DNA of 58,246 nucleotides from Shewanella hafniensis (GCF_019655335.1 NZ_BPFD01000021.1:1-58246), one strand, 5' to 3'; positions 9,130 to 19,668 are shown, counted from the stretch's first letter. A program made the numbers and translations. Notes: generated from the letters alone by a model not told the origin.

Positions 9130-10278
9130 ATGCAACAGATTTTCCTACGCTTTTTTACCTTAGGCTTGATGAGTTTTGGCGGACCTGCGGCGCACATTGG
9201 TTATTTTCGCCAGACCTTTGTTAATGAACTCGGTTGGCTCGATGATAAGCGTTACGCCAGTCTCGTCGCCTTAAGCCAATTTATGCCGGGGCCAGGGTCG
9301 AGCCAAGTGGGCTTTGCCATTGGTTATCAAAGAGGTGGGCTTGTTGGCGCGCTTGCAGCTTTTGCCGGTTTTACACTACCTTCCTTTATTTTGATGTACT
9401 TACTGGCGGTAACAACGTCGGCCTGGCTCGCTAATCATTATGTTCAAGGGATGATTTATGGGCTTAAATTAATGGCTGTCGTTGTGGTTGCCGATGCCGT
9501 TCTTGCTATGTTTAAACAGTTCTGCCAACGCAAATCCGCCCGTTTGCTGATGCTAGTCAGTGCTGCGGCGATTTTGATTGCGCCATTTATGTGGACGCAA
9601 ATCCTGCTGTTACTCGGCGCTGCGACTATCGGTATCTATAAATTGAGTACGACGCAAGATGACACTGCACCGCTTGCACCGATTCGCTTGAATTATCTCT
9701 ATTTACTGCTCTTTTTCGTGCTGCTCATCGGCAGTTTTTTTATGGTGGATTTCGGACCTGAGGCTTGGATCTTCAGCGAGTTTTACCGCGTAGGGAGTTT
9801 AGTGTTCGGTGGCGGTCATGTTGTGCTACCTCTGCTAGAAACAGCAGTGGGCGATACCATCGGCGGCGATCGTTTTCTGACGGGTTATGCCTTTGCCCAA
9901 GCTGTGCCTGGGCCTATGTTCACATTCGCGACCTTTTTAGGCGCCGAAGTCATGCTAGATAAACCTTTCATGGGGGCTTGCATCGCAACAGCGGCCATTT
10001 TTTTACCCGGATTTATCCTCATGCTGGTGGGCCTGAAGAGTTGGCATGCGATTGCCGCAAGACCAAAAATTGCTGGCGCGATAGCGGGCGTCAATGCCTG
10101 CGTTGTTGGCTTACTTGCCGCTGCACTTTACCAACCGGTGTTTTCTCAGGCGGTATTCTCGGGCAAAGATATGGCCTTGGTATTGCTCGGTTTTGGTGCA
10201 TTAAAGTTATTTAAACCACCCATGCTGGTGCTGGTTTTAGGCTTTAGCCTGTGTGGGATCTTGCTAAATGTATTTTGA
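9130..10278 (+). CDS. chrA: chromate transporter ChrA
   Basis: A 382-residue inner membrane protein of the CHR family. It has the two homologous halves of bidomain ChrA: the first begins GLMSFGGPAAHIGYFR with QFMPGPGSSQVGFAIGY, and the second has SLVFGGGHVVLPLLE with FAQAVPGPMFTFATFLG. About ten to twelve hydrophobic segments are visible. Bidomain CHR proteins export chromate by proton-coupled exchange in known resistant bacteria. Chromosomal copies without chrB can have little effect on resistance, and no chrB regulator is nearby, so the physiological anion could be different. Confidence 0.88.
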   Translation: MQQIFLRFFTLGLMSFGGPAAHIGYFRQTFVNELGWLDDKRYASLVALSQFMPGPGSSQVGFAIGYQRGGLVGALAAFAGFTLPSFILMYLLAVTTSAWLANHYVQGMIYGLKLMAVVVVADAVLAMFKQFCQRKSARLLMLVSAAAILIAPFMWTQILLLLGAATIGIYKLSTTQDDTAPLAPIRLNYLYLLLFFVLLIGSFFMVDFGPEAWIFSEFYRVGSLVFGGGHVVLPLLETAVGDTIGGDRFLTGYAFAQAVPGPMFTFATFLGAEVMLDKPFMGACIATAAIFLPGFILMLVGLKSWHAIAARPKIAGAIAGVNACVVGLLAAALYQPVFSQAVFSGKDMALVLLGFGALKLFKPPMLVLVLGFSLCGILLNVF

Positions 10279-10404
10279 ACTGAGGGCGATTAATTGCAGG
10301 TTTCTTGAGCAAGATTAAGATTTTGTTACTTTAAGCGCATAGTGAAATAACAATGTTAGCTATACTCCAAAGATACAAGTTGTATTCCTCTGGAGCATTC
10401 AAGT

Positions 10405-12069
10405 ATGTCTAAGTTGAGTTTGCGCAATAAATTATTATTGCTATCGCTGTTCCCTTTGATCCTCGCATTATTTGTGTTGATGTCGGTTTCCTATTATGTC
10501 GAGCAAGATGCGCTTGCCGATGAGGTTGTTACTTTTAGATCTAAGCTCGTTGGTGAGCGCAAACAACAAATTAAAGAAGCTACCGAAATTGCCGCTGGTA
10601 TAGTGAATTACCAATTATCGTTAAAAGAACAAGGGAATGTGAATCAAGCACTCAGAGACATACGTTTTGGTAGCGCGGGTTACTTCTTCATGTATGACTC
10701 TCAAGGTAAAAGCATCTTTCATGCCCTAATCCCAAGTTTAGAAGGGCAAAATAAGATTGATATGACAGATCCCCGCGGCACTAAAATTATCGTCGGCCTG
10801 CTCGACGCCGCTAAACATGGCGATGGTAGTTTCTCTTACTATTATCAAAAACCTAATACCAATGAGCAGATTGAGAAGATTAGCTATGTCATGATGATCC
10901 CGGGCACTGACTGGATGTTAGGTACTGGGGCATATATTGATGATATTGAAGCTGTTGTTGAAGATTATCGCGCCACAGTGACTGAGCAAATGGCGGATAA
11001 ATCCTTCGCGATTTTGCTGATAGCGCTTTTCCTTACGGGTATTACTGGCTTTATCATTATGGTTGCTGCCCATCGTATGGTGGTGCCAATCAAGAATATG
11101 GCCGATAACTTAAATGATATCGCTAAGGGCGAAGGGGATTTAACCAAGCGACTTAGCGTAAAAGGTGAAGACGAAATTGCCCAACTTGGGCGCTCCTTTA
11201 ACCTCTTTGTCGATAAACTGCAAAATATCATCGGCGATGTCGCGACCGCGACCGCTAAAGTAAAAACGGCAGCCAATGCGATTCATGATCAAACTAAAGT
11301 CATGTCGAGCCAGTTGGTGAGTCATAACAATGAAACTGACCAAGTGGTGACGGCGATCACTGAGATGTCATCTACTGCGAACGAAGTGGCTAAGAATACC
11401 ACTCAAGTAGCCGAAGCGACTCATGCTGCTACTGGCGATGTAGCTAATGCCCAGCGCTGTGTTGATGCTTCACTTGAGGAGATTGCCTCCTTAATGTCGC
11501 AAATCAACAATGCGGCAGGCAGTATCAAATCACTCAGCGAGCAATCACAGAAGATCAACAGCGTACTGTCTGTGATTGGCGGTATTGCTGAGCAGACTAA
11601 CCTGTTGGCATTAAACGCCGCCATTGAAGCTGCCCGTGCTGGTGAACAGGGTCGTGGATTTGCTGTGGTCGCCGATGAGGTGCGTAATTTAGCCAGTCGA
11701 ACTCAAGCCAGTACGTTAGAAATCAACGAGATGTTATCGGCATTACATAAGCTAGTGACCCAAGCCGTGAAAGCCATGGAAGAGAGTCAACAAAGCTGCG
11801 TGCGTTCGGTGGATTCTTCTCGCACGATTTCCGACAGTTTAGGTTCAGTGACTTCGGCTGTGACTGCGATTAACGACATGAGTACCCAAATTGCAGCTGC
11901 GGCGACAGAGCAAAGCTCAGTAACCGAAGAAATTAACCGTAACGTGTATGCCATCCAAGAGATTGTGAATGAGCTACTTCATTCCAGCGAAGATGCCGCT
12001 AGGATCAGTATGACAGTCTCGGAAGAAGGCATTAACTTGGGCAAGTTAGTGGGCCAGTTTAAGATTTAG
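10405..12069 (+). CDS. methyl-accepting chemotaxis protein with a single Cache sensor
   Basis: A 554-residue chemoreceptor. Residues about 10-30 are the first membrane helix. A periplasmic single-Cache (sCache_2-like) domain follows (about 35-190, with [18 protein letters not shown] and [15 protein letters not shown]), then a second membrane helix (about 200-222), a HAMP domain, and the cytoplasmic coiled coil with the signalling tip [20 protein letters not shown] and [17 protein letters not shown]. The ligand is unknown; sCache receptors often bind small organic acids. GGAG lies upstream of the ATG. The gene faces the convergent formate dehydrogenase. The last 20 bases of the gene are repeated once in tandem directly after the stop. 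Confidence 0.93.
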   Translation: MSKLSLRNKLLLLSLFPLILALFVLMSVSYYVEQDALADEVVTFRSKLVGERKQQIKEATEIAAGIVNYQLSLKEQGNVNQALRDIRFGSAGYFFMYDSQGKSIFHALIPSLEGQNKIDMTDPRGTKIIVGLLDAAKHGDGSFSYYYQKPNTNEQIEKISYVMMIPGTDWMLGTGAYIDDIEAVVEDYRATVTEQMADKSFAILLIALFLTGITGFIIMVAAHRMVVPIKNMADNLNDIAKGEGDLTKRLSVKGEDEIAQLGRSFNLFVDKLQNIIGDVATATAKVKTAANAIHDQTKVMSSQLVSHNNETDQVVTAITEMSSTANEVAKNTTQVAEATHAATGDVANAQRCVDASLEEIASLMSQINNAAGSIKSLSEQSQKINSVLSVIGGIAEQTNLLALNAAIEAARAGEQGRGFAVVADEVRNLASRTQASTLEINEMLSALHKLVTQAVKAMEESQQSCVRSVDSSRTISDSLGSVTSAVTAINDMSTQIAAAATEQSSVTEEINRNVYAIQEIVNELLHSSEDAARISMTVSEEGINLGKLVGQFKI

Positions 12070-12089
12070 TGGGACAGTTTAAGATTTAA
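12050..12089 (+). repeat. 20-base tandem duplication at a gene end
   Basis: Bases 12050-12069 (the last codons and stop of the chemoreceptor gene) are repeated at 12070-12089 with two mismatches. The unit is not a multiple of three and the second copy lies behind the stop codon, so the protein is unaffected. Confidence 0.8.
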
Positions 12090-12106
12090 TTGCAGCAATC
12101 TTGATT

Positions 12107-12137
12107 AAAAACGGGAGACTTAAAGTCTCCCGTTTTT
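12107..12137. terminator. bidirectional terminator between chemoreceptor and formate dehydrogenase
   Basis: A GC-rich inverted repeat (ACGGGAGACTT / AAGTCTCCCGT) is flanked by A5 and T5 tracts. It lies between two convergent genes. Confidence 0.85.
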
Positions 12138-12209
12138 ATTTGGCTTATTTATCTTTTTGAAGAGCACTTAATCCATTTACTTTAGTCAATCCAGCCTAGT
12201 CAGTTCATT

Positions 12210-15200
12210 CTAATCAATTTTCTCGGCAACCCGCTCAACCCTTACCGAGCAGACCTTATATTCTGGGATAAAGGCCACAGGATCGAGCGCATTGATGGTG
12301 AGTTTATTCGCCGCAGCTTCCACAAAGTGGAAGGGCAGGAATAGTACGCCAGCTTGGGCTCTTTTCGTCACAAAGGCGTCGATTTCAATTTCACCGCGAC
12401 GGGTAGTGAGTTTGATTTTATCGCCATTGCCTATGCCGAGTTGCTCGGCGTCATAGACTGAAATCATTACTTTAGGCGAGCCGAGTAAGTCGAGTCCGGC
12501 CGTTTTACGGGTTAAGGTGCCTGTGTGGAACTGTTCCAGTAAACGTCCGGTTGAGAGGGTGAGCGGGTACTCACTGCAGGGCATTTCTGCGGGTAAGCGA
12601 TAACTCACTGGCGTGAACTTACCTAAGCCGCGGGTGAATTGATTTTGGTGCATGATGGGCGTTCCCGGATGGGTTGCATCTGGACAAGGCCATTGAATAC
12701 CTTGGGGGATTTTACCGTCAACTCCAGTGCTTAATCGCTGCCAAGTAATGCCGCGATATTGTGGTGTTAGCTCATTGATCTCCTGCCAAATCGCTTCTTC
12801 ATTGGGGTAATCCCAAGCGGCACCCATCGCATTGGCAATGGCTTGGACAATTTGCCAATCGGGCAGGGCTTCGCCTGGCGGTAACAGAGCTTGTTCGAGT
12901 CGCTGCACTCGTCGTTCAGTATTGGTGAAATGACCACGTTTTTCGACAAAGGCGGCGGCGGGCAGAACCACATCGGCAAGCTCGGCAGTTTCGGTGAGGA
13001 AGATGTCCTGCACCACTAAAAAGTCGATTGCATTAAGCGCCCTAAGCACGTGGGCTTGGTCAGGATCGCTCAATACGGGGTTTTCGCCCATCACATACAA
13101 AGCCTTTATTTTCCCTTTGGAAATATCATGCATCATATGGGTTGCGGTCACGCCAATTTCTCCCGATAACGGCGTTTGCCAATGTGCCTCGAAACGCATT
13201 CTGGCATGAATGTCAGTGACTTTTTGGTAACCACTAAAGAAGTTGGGCAGAGCGCCCATGTCACAGGCACCTTGCACATTACTCTGTCCACGAAGCGGGT
13301 TAATTCCCGCACCTTCAACCCCAATATTGCCGCATAGAAGTTGTAGATTGGATATGGCGGTGACATTGTCGTGTCCCGTCGTGTGCTGAGTGATCCCCAT
13401 GGCATAGTAGATTGCTGTTTTTTCGGCCGTGCCTATGGTGCGGGCGATACAGGTAATATCTTCGACTTTAACGCCAGTTATCAAGGCCGCGTTTTCTAGG
13501 CTGTAATCTGCTTTTGCGAGTTCAGCGTAGAGAGCATCCACACCTTCGGTGCGTTCAGCGATATAACGTTTATCCTGCCAGTCGTTGCGGATGATTTCCG
13601 CCATAATCGCATTGAGTAGCATGACGTCAGTGCCGGGTCTGTGGGCGACATAAAGCTGTGCACTGTCGGCAATCGCGACACGTTTAGGATCGGCCACCAT
13701 TAATTTTGCACCATGCAAAGCCACGGCTTGTTTGATTTTCGAGGCGATGATCGGGTGAGCGCTGCTGGTGTCTGAGCCTATGATAAAAATCACATCCGAT
13801 GCTTGAATGCTCGGAATGTCATTGGTCATGGCGCCACTGCCGATACTTTGCTGTAGCCCTGTGACTGTGGATGAATGGCACAGGCGGGCGCAATGGTCGA
13901 TGTTATTGGTGCCGAGTATGCTTCTGACAAATTTTTGCAGCAGGAAGTTTTCTTCATTGGTGGCTTTTGCCGAGGCTAAGCTTGCCAGTGCATTACTGCC
14001 ATGTTGCTGTTTTATTTGCTGTAAATGTTCGGCCACATAGGCGATGGCTTCAGGCCAACTACTTGGCGTGAGTTGGCCATGTTTACGAATGAGTGGCGTG
14101 GTGAGGCGTTTTTCACTGTGAATAAAATCGAAACCAAATCGCCCTTTGACGCAGAGCATGCCTTGGTTAACCACAGACTCTTTATTGCCCTCGATATGAC
14201 GGATCTGATTAGTGCTGGTATCGATTTTAAGGTCAAGCCGACAGCCTACACCGCAATAGGTACAAATAGTTGAGGCGGTTTTGAGTGGTGTTTCATCGCC
14301 TTGGCGTTTATCCCGCGCATCGACGAGTGCGCCTGTTGGGCAAACTTGTACACAGTTGCCGCATTGCACACATTTGCTGTCGGCCATGCTGGCGCTAAAG
14401 CCGACTCTCGGTGCGCGGCGTTCGATGGTTTCGCTTAGGTTTTGCGGCAGTGCTTGATAGGAATCATGGGCAAATTGAATCGCACAATGGCCACTTTGCA
14501 GTTGGCACACATCGACGCACTTACCGCAGCTAATGCAGCGGTTTGCATCAAATTGAATGAACGGACTCGATTTATCGACCGAAAACTTACGTGCGCTTTG
14601 AATGCTGAGTGACTTAGGTTCGACATGGTAGTCGGTCGCATAGTCCCTTAATTTACAATCAGTATTGGTTTGGCAGGCGCATTCAAGGCATCGCGCGGCC
14701 TCTTGCATGGCGGCATCGGGAGCAAAACCTAGCTCGACTTCGCCATAGTTGAGTAGACGCTGCACCGCACTCAGCTCTGGCATGGTTAAACGGGCTTTAC
14801 GCGGTACGGCGGGATAAAGATCGGTTGCGGGCAAGTCTTGTGTCACCGCTTTGCTGATGACTTTTGATGAATTAAATTCAGTGGCATGCAGCTCACAGCT
14901 TAGGCCTTGTTTGAGTAATTTATCTATGGCGATAGCGGCTTTATGGCCATCGCCTATGGCGGCGACTGCGGTGGCAGGACCGCGGCGCGCATCCCCCACC
15001 ACGAAGAGTTTTTCAACCCCTGATGACATAGTGTGCTCGCAGCCAATAAAGGTATTCCAGCGGCTGAGAGCAAGTGTGCCTTGGCTTAAAGGACTGGCGG
15101 GATCTTGCATAAAACTCATATCGGGAGTTTGTGATACTGCGGCTATCACAGTGTCGAAATCTTGAGTAAAGGTTTCACCTGTATCAACGGGAGCGCGTCT

Positions 15201-16499
15201 GCCAGAGGCATCGGCTTCGCCGAGTGCCATCTTAGCGAAGGTGACTGAATGGACTCTGCCGTGAGCATCGCTATGGTTTTCAAGCGGATTGGTTAAAAAA
15301 TGAAACTTCACCCCTTCGACTTCGGCCTCGTGTACTTCGTAAGCTTCGGCGGGCATTTCTGCGCGGGTGCGGCGGTAAATTAAGGTGACATCGCTGCCTT
15401 CACGCACCGCAGTGCGGGCGCAATCGATAGCGGTATTGCCGCCACCAATGACGGCGACTTTCTTACCTAAAACAAGTGTCTTTTCGAGACAATGATCTTT
15501 TAAGTAATCGACACCTAAGTAGCAACCTTTGAGTGTGCTGCCGGGATAATCCATAGGCACGGCTTTTTGGGCGCCGATCGCAAGACAGACAGCATCGAAA
15601 TCTTCAACTAATTGATTTAAATGCACCTCATGGCCGAGGCGCGTGTCTGTGTGTATGGTTAAGCCGTTATGGCACAAGAGTTCGATTTCTTTATCGAGTA
15701 TCGCCTTAGGCAAACGATACTCAGGAATACCATAGCGCAGCCAACCACCCGCCTGTGGCATGGCCTCGAATATCTCTACGCTATGGCCTTGGTTTGATAA
15801 GTAATATCCGGCACTTAACCCTGCTGGGCCCGCCCCGATAATCGCGACTTTTTTGCCCGTGTCGGCTTGGCGCGGCGGCACATAACTCATGCCGCCCTTT
15901 TCGCCATCAGCTAAGTCGAGATCGGCGGCGTGGCGTTTTAATTGACGTATGGCAATGGGCTCATCGACCAGCCCGCGGCGACATTGCGCCTCACAAAAAG
16001 CAGGGCAAACACGGCCAATAGAAAGCGGCAGCGGCAAAGTTTGTTTAATGACTTTAACGGCTTCGGTATGGTTGCCTTGGGCTATGTGATACAGGTAACT
16101 CTGTACATCGACACCCGCGGGGCATGCTTGTTGGCAGGGGGCTTCGCAATCGGCGAAATGATCACTCAAGATTTCAGTCAGCGCTTGTTTGCGTTTTTGG
16201 CTTAAGAATTCAGACTGAGTTATCACCCGCATGCCTGCTGTGATAGGTGTTTCGCAGGCGCGAACGCAGCGCAAACTGGCGTCGGTGTTTTCAATTTGGA
16301 CGACACACAAATTGCAGGCTTGCTTGTCTGCTTGTGCATGAGTGTGTGCATGAGTGTGTGCATGAGTGCCTAACTGCTGCGAGGCTGCGCTGGGATCACA
16401 TAAGCTGGGTATGGCTATGCCCGCAGCATGTGCCGCTTGCAGTAGGTTATCGGTCGGGTTAACCGACAACACTTGGTCATCAATTCGAAGTTCTATCAT
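12210..16499 (-). CDS. formate dehydrogenase alpha subunit fused to ferredoxin and GltD-like modules
   Basis: A 1429-residue polypeptide starting at ATG 16499 (MIELRIDDQVL). Modules in order: a 2Fe-2S ferredoxin domain (C34, C62, C65, C78 or C82); an Fe-S segment with C118/C122/C126 and C165/C169/C173; a GltD-like FAD/NAD(P) oxidoreductase (GAGPAG 222-227, GGGNTA 352-357); two 4Fe-4S ferredoxin motifs (C655-C665 and C710-C720); and a molybdopterin FdhA module with cluster ligands C746/C749/C753/C783 and the metal-ligand cysteine and histidine C874-H875 (cysteine in place of selenocysteine), ending in a molybdopterin-dinucleotide-binding domain. It would oxidise formate, or reduce CO2, with electrons exchanged with NAD(P) inside one chain. 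No FdhB or membrane subunit adjoins it, so it is likely soluble. A longer frame to 16640 is rejected because the extra residues look non-coding. Confidence 0.88.
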   Translation of the reverse strand: MIELRIDDQVLSVNPTDNLLQAAHAAGIAIPSLCDPSAASQQLGTHAHTHAHTHAQADKQACNLCVVQIENTDASLRCVRACETPITAGMRVITQSEFLSQKRKQALTEILSDHFADCEAPCQQACPAGVDVQSYLYHIAQGNHTEAVKVIKQTLPLPLSIGRVCPAFCEAQCRRGLVDEPIAIRQLKRHAADLDLADGEKGGMSYVPPRQADTGKKVAIIGAGPAGLSAGYYLSNQGHSVEIFEAMPQAGGWLRYGIPEYRLPKAILDKEIELLCHNGLTIHTDTRLGHEVHLNQLVEDFDAVCLAIGAQKAVPMDYPGSTLKGCYLGVDYLKDHCLEKTLVLGKKVAVIGGGNTAIDCARTAVREGSDVTLIYRRTRAEMPAEAYEVHEAEVEGVKFHFLTNPLENHSDAHGRVHSVTFAKMALGEADASGRRAPVDTGETFTQDFDTVIAAVSQTPDMSFMQDPASPLSQGTLALSRWNTFIGCEHTMSSGVEKLFVVGDARRGPATAVAAIGDGHKAAIAIDKLLKQGLSCELHATEFNSSKVISKAVTQDLPATDLYPAVPRKARLTMPELSAVQRLLNYGEVELGFAPDAAMQEAARCLECACQTNTDCKLRDYATDYHVEPKSLSIQSARKFSVDKSSPFIQFDANRCISCGKCVDVCQLQSGHCAIQFAHDSYQALPQNLSETIERRAPRVGFSASMADSKCVQCGNCVQVCPTGALVDARDKRQGDETPLKTASTICTYCGVGCRLDLKIDTSTNQIRHIEGNKESVVNQGMLCVKGRFGFDFIHSEKRLTTPLIRKHGQLTPSSWPEAIAYVAEHLQQIKQQHGSNALASLASAKATNEENFLLQKFVRSILGTNNIDHCARLCHSSTVTGLQQSIGSGAMTNDIPSIQASDVIFIIGSDTSSAHPIIASKIKQAVALHGAKLMVADPKRVAIADSAQLYVAHRPGTDVMLLNAIMAEIIRNDWQDKRYIAERTEGVDALYAELAKADYSLENAALITGVKVEDITCIARTIGTAEKTAIYYAMGITQHTTGHDNVTAISNLQLLCGNIGVEGAGINPLRGQSNVQGACDMGALPNFFSGYQKVTDIHARMRFEAHWQTPLSGEIGVTATHMMHDISKGKIKALYVMGENPVLSDPDQAHVLRALNAIDFLVVQDIFLTETAELADVVLPAAAFVEKRGHFTNTERRVQRLEQALLPPGEALPDWQIVQAIANAMGAAWDYPNEEAIWQEINELTPQYRGITWQRLSTGVDGKIPQGIQWPCPDATHPGTPIMHQNQFTRGLGKFTPVSYRLPAEMPCSEYPLTLSTGRLLEQFHTGTLTRKTAGLDLLGSPKVMISVYDAEQLGIGNGDKIKLTTRRGEIEIDAFVTKRAQAGVLFLPFHFVEAAANKLTINALDPVAFIPEYKVCSVRVERVAEKID
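16333..16368 (-). repeat. 12-base tandem repeat (three perfect copies) encoding Thr-His-Ala-His
   Basis: Three exact copies of TGTGCATGAGTG lie in frame in the formate dehydrogenase gene. On the coding strand they give alternating Thr-His-Ala-His between residues 45 and 55, in the loop between the first and second cysteine of the 2Fe-2S domain. Confidence 0.9.
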
Positions 16500-16640
16500 C
16501 CCATGGCCTTTTTTATATGTAGGGTGCTTAGCTGCTATAGCGCGGGGCTGCAGGCTTAGGTTGCTTCGAGTATACCTAGACAGCTTTAGAAGACGCTTAT
16601 GGGCGAGGGAAGTTTGCAACAGAATTGCAGCTTGAATCAC

Positions 16641-17038
16641 AAACCTAGTGCAGACTGTGCGCTGATGAATGTTTGTTCGAATTGAGCCGTGATTAGGTTG
16701 GTGGTATTTGGGCTTTTTAGTGGTAATTTCATTGATATTACGAATGTTTTCTTGGCAGGTAAGTGGTACTTTGGGTCGCGTTTGGTCTACTGAATCAATT
16801 AGCTTGGCTAAATTTAAGTAAGATCACAGTCTTAACTCTGCGCTTTTTGTTAGTCTCGGCATTGGCAATGTGGCCTTTTAGGCCGGAAAATAATCCTTGT
16901 TATCCCATTTAATGAACAGTGCCCCCCTAGGTTTACCAGCCTGGTTAGGTTAAAATGCGCGGTTGCAAATACTGTTAATCACTGCCTCTTTTAGTGGAAG
17001 ATCAATTAAAGCGGCCAAATAAAGAAAGTTGAAAATTC
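16641..17038. other. intergenic region between formate dehydrogenase and prfB
   Basis: Together with the unused stretch from 16500, this holds the divergent promoters of the formate dehydrogenase and prfB. I see no recJ or other gene here, and no clear operator or hairpin of note. Confidence 0.4.
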
Positions 17039-18137
17039 ATGTTTGAAGTTAATCCAGTAAAATTCAAAATTAAGGAGCTTGCCGAGCGCACGCAGCTTCT
17101 TAGGGGGTATCTTTGACTACGATGCCAAAAATGAGCGTCTAGAAGAAGTTACCCGTGAGCTTGAAAGTTCAGAAGTGTGGAACGACCCAGAGCGCGCCCA
17201 AGCCTTAGGCAAAGAGCGCGCCAGCCTAGAAGCTGTGGTCAAAACCATAGACGATATGGACTCAGGTCTTGAAGATGTTGAAGGCTTACTCGAGCTGGCT
17301 ATTGAAGAGGAAGACGAAGACACGTTCAACGAAACCAGTAAAGAGCTGGATTATCTCGAAAGCCGCCTTGCCGATCTCGAATTCCGCCGTATGTTCTCCG
17401 GCCCGCAAGATGCGTCAAACTGTTATTTAGACATTCAGTCTGGCAGTGGTGGTACCGAAGCCCAAGATTGGGCCAACATGGTGCTGCGTATGTACCTGCG
17501 TTGGGGTGAAGCCCATGGTTTTAGCCCAGAGTTGATGGAAGTGACCGATGGTGACGTGGCCGGTATTAAAGGCGCGACCATTAAGTTCACTGGCGAATAT
17601 GCGTTCGGTTGGTTACGTACCGAAACGGGCGTGCACCGCTTAGTGCGTAAGTCGCCATTCGATTCATCGGGTCGTCGCCATACCTCATTCTGCTCTGTGT
17701 TCGTTTATCCAGAAATCGACGACGATATCACTATCGATATCAACCCATCGGATCTGCGTATCGACACTTACCGCGCATCAGGCGCGGGTGGTCAGCACGT
17801 TAACAAAACAGAATCGGCGATTCGTATTACCCACTTACCGACTAACACAGTCGTGCAGTGTCAGAACGACCGTTCACAGCACAAGAATAAAGACGCTGCA
17901 ATGAAGCAGTTGAAAGCAAAACTGTTTGAGTTAGAAATGCTCAAGCAAAATGCCGACAAACAGGCCGCAGAAGACGCTAAGTCTGATATCGGCTGGGGCA
18001 GTCAAATTCGCTCTTATGTATTAGACGATGCCCGCATTAAAGACTTACGCACAGGCGTTGAAAACCGTAGCACTCAAGCGGTACTCGATGGCGATCTGGA
18101 TAAGTTTATCGAAGCCAGTTTGAAATCTGGGCTGTAA
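17039..18137 (+). CDS. prfB: peptide chain release factor 2 (programmed +1 frameshift)
   Basis: RF2 releases finished proteins at UGA and UAA codons. The gene is read as 17039-17113 joined to 17115-18137, giving 365 residues, the usual RF2 length. Frame 0 opens with [17 protein letters not shown] and meets TGA at 17114-17116 in the context AGGGGG-TAT-CTT-TGA-C, the classical RF2 autoregulatory site: an internal Shine-Dalgarno three bases before the CTT on which ribosomes slip. The stop-recognition tripeptide SPF ([11 protein letters not shown]) and the peptidyl-hydrolysis GGQ ([12 protein letters not shown]) are intact. lysS follows 28 bases later, the common prfB-lysS operon. The annotation must join both frames, as a single-frame call starting at 17079 would lose the true N-terminus. 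Confidence 0.97.
17102..17117 (+). promoter_or_regulatory. RF2 programmed frameshift site
   Basis: AGGGGG (17102-17107), TAT, slippery CTT (17111-17113) and TGA (17114-17116) followed by C. When RF2 is scarce the ribosome pauses at the weak stop and shifts +1, so RF2 sets its own level. Confidence 0.95.
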
Positions 18138-18165
18138 TTAATTCAAGGTATAGACGAGAAATAAG

Positions 18166-19668
18166 ATGACTGAACAAGTAATTGATGAGAACAAACTGAT
18201 CGCTGAGCGCCGTGCCAAGCTAGAAAGCATCCGCCCAAACTGTAGTGCTAATGCGCATCCAAATACCTTCCGTCGCACCCATAAAGCGGCTGAACTGCAA
18301 GCACAGTATGGTCAAAACACTAAAGAAGAACTCGAAGCCTTAGGTTTTAAGACCAGCATTGCTGGCCGCATCATGGCAAAACGTGGTCCTTTCTTAGTGA
18401 TCCAAGACGTGTCTGGCCGTATTCAAGCCTATGCTGAAAAAAGCGTACAAGCTGATTTAAAAGAGCGTTTTCAAGGTCTGGATATCGGTGACATTATCGG
18501 TGTAACCGGTCAGCTGCACTTGTCTGGCAAAGGCGATTTATACGTCAACATGGAACAGTATGAGCTACTGACCAAAGCACTGCGTCCATTGCCTGCGGAC
18601 TATTATGGTCTCGCCGATCAAGAAATGCGCTACCGTCAACGTTACGTGGATCTGATCGTTAACGAAGATTCACGCAATGCTTTCATCATGCGTTCTAAAG
18701 TGGTTTCTGCAATCCGTAACTTCATGATCAAAAAAGAGTTCATGGAAGTTGAAACCCCTATGATGCACGTGATCCCAGGTGGCGCTTCGGCCCGTCCTTT
18801 TATCACTCATCACAACGCCTTAGACATGCCAATGTACCTGCGTATCGCGCCAGAATTATATCTGAAGCGTTTAGTGGTTGGTGGTTTTGAGCGTGTGTTC
18901 GAAATCAACCGTAACTTCCGTAACGAAGGTCTGTCGCCACGTCATAACCCAGAATTCACTATGATGGAATTCTATATGGCTTATGCAGACTATAAAGATC
19001 TGATGGACTTAACCGAAGAAATGCTCAGCTCGATTGCTATCGAACTGCTTGGCAGTGCGCAAATGCCATACGGCGAGCACACAGTCGATTTCGGCGGCCC
19101 ATACGCACGTTTAAGCATGTTAGAAGCGATTCAGAAGTACAATCCTGATAACGTGACTATCCAAGCTATGACCTATGAGCAAGTGAAAGATGTTGAATTC
19201 ATGCGCGATTTGGCGAAAAGCTTAGGCATGAAGATTGAGAAGTTCTGGACTTGTGGTCAGCTGCTTGAAGAAATCTTCGGTGAAACTGCTGAATGGCAAT
19301 TGATGCAACCGACGTTCATCACTGGCTACCCTGCGGATATTTCACCACTGGCACGTCGTAACGATGACAACCATTTCATCACTGACCGTTTCGAATTCTT
19401 CATCGGTGGCCGCGAAGTGGCTAACGGCTTTAGCGAGCTGAACGATGCTGAAGATCAAGACAACCGCTTTAAAGCGCAGGTTGACGCGAAAGATGCCGGC
19501 GACGATGAAGCTATGTTCTACGATGCAGACTATATCACTGCACTAGAGCACGGTTTACCACCAACGGCAGGTCAAGGTATTGGTATCGACCGTTTAGTGA
19601 TGTTGTTCACTAACACTCATACTATCCGTGACGTGATCCTGTTCCCAGCGATGCGCCCACAGGCGTAA
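18166..19668 (+). CDS. lysS: lysyl-tRNA synthetase, class II
   Basis: A 500-residue cytoplasmic enzyme that charges tRNA-Lys. An N-terminal OB-fold anticodon-binding domain (about 60-170; [21 protein letters not shown]) precedes the class II catalytic domain with motif 1 ([21 protein letters not shown]), motif 2 ([26 protein letters not shown]) and motif 3 ([20 protein letters not shown]). Length and motifs match bacterial LysS. It follows prfB in the same direction with 28 bases between, and a terminator lies about 140 bases downstream. Confidence 0.97.
   Translation: MTEQVIDENKLIAERRAKLESIRPNCSANAHPNTFRRTHKAAELQAQYGQNTKEELEALGFKTSIAGRIMAKRGPFLVIQDVSGRIQAYAEKSVQADLKERFQGLDIGDIIGVTGQLHLSGKGDLYVNMEQYELLTKALRPLPADYYGLADQEMRYRQRYVDLIVNEDSRNAFIMRSKVVSAIRNFMIKKEFMEVETPMMHVIPGGASARPFITHHNALDMPMYLRIAPELYLKRLVVGGFERVFEINRNFRNEGLSPRHNPEFTMMEFYMAYADYKDLMDLTEEMLSSIAIELLGSAQMPYGEHTVDFGGPYARLSMLEAIQKYNPDNVTIQAMTYEQVKDVEFMRDLAKSLGMKIEKFWTCGQLLEEIFGETAEWQLMQPTFITGYPADISPLARRNDDNHFITDRFEFFIGGREVANGFSELNDAEDQDNRFKAQVDAKDAGDDEAMFYDADYITALEHGLPPTAGQGIGIDRLVMLFTNTHTIRDVILFPAMRPQA

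Noticed and set aside
13870..13880. Selenocysteine codon in the formate dehydrogenase
   Set aside because: The metal-ligand codon is cysteine (C874 followed by H875); the frame contains no in-frame TGA.
14025..16635. Many open frames opposite the formate dehydrogenase gene
   Set aside because: They are shadows of a long GC-biased coding frame with no independent signals.
16500..16640. N-terminal extension of the formate dehydrogenase
   Set aside because: The 47 extra residues have no known domain, and the ATG at 16499 starts directly at the ferredoxin fold.
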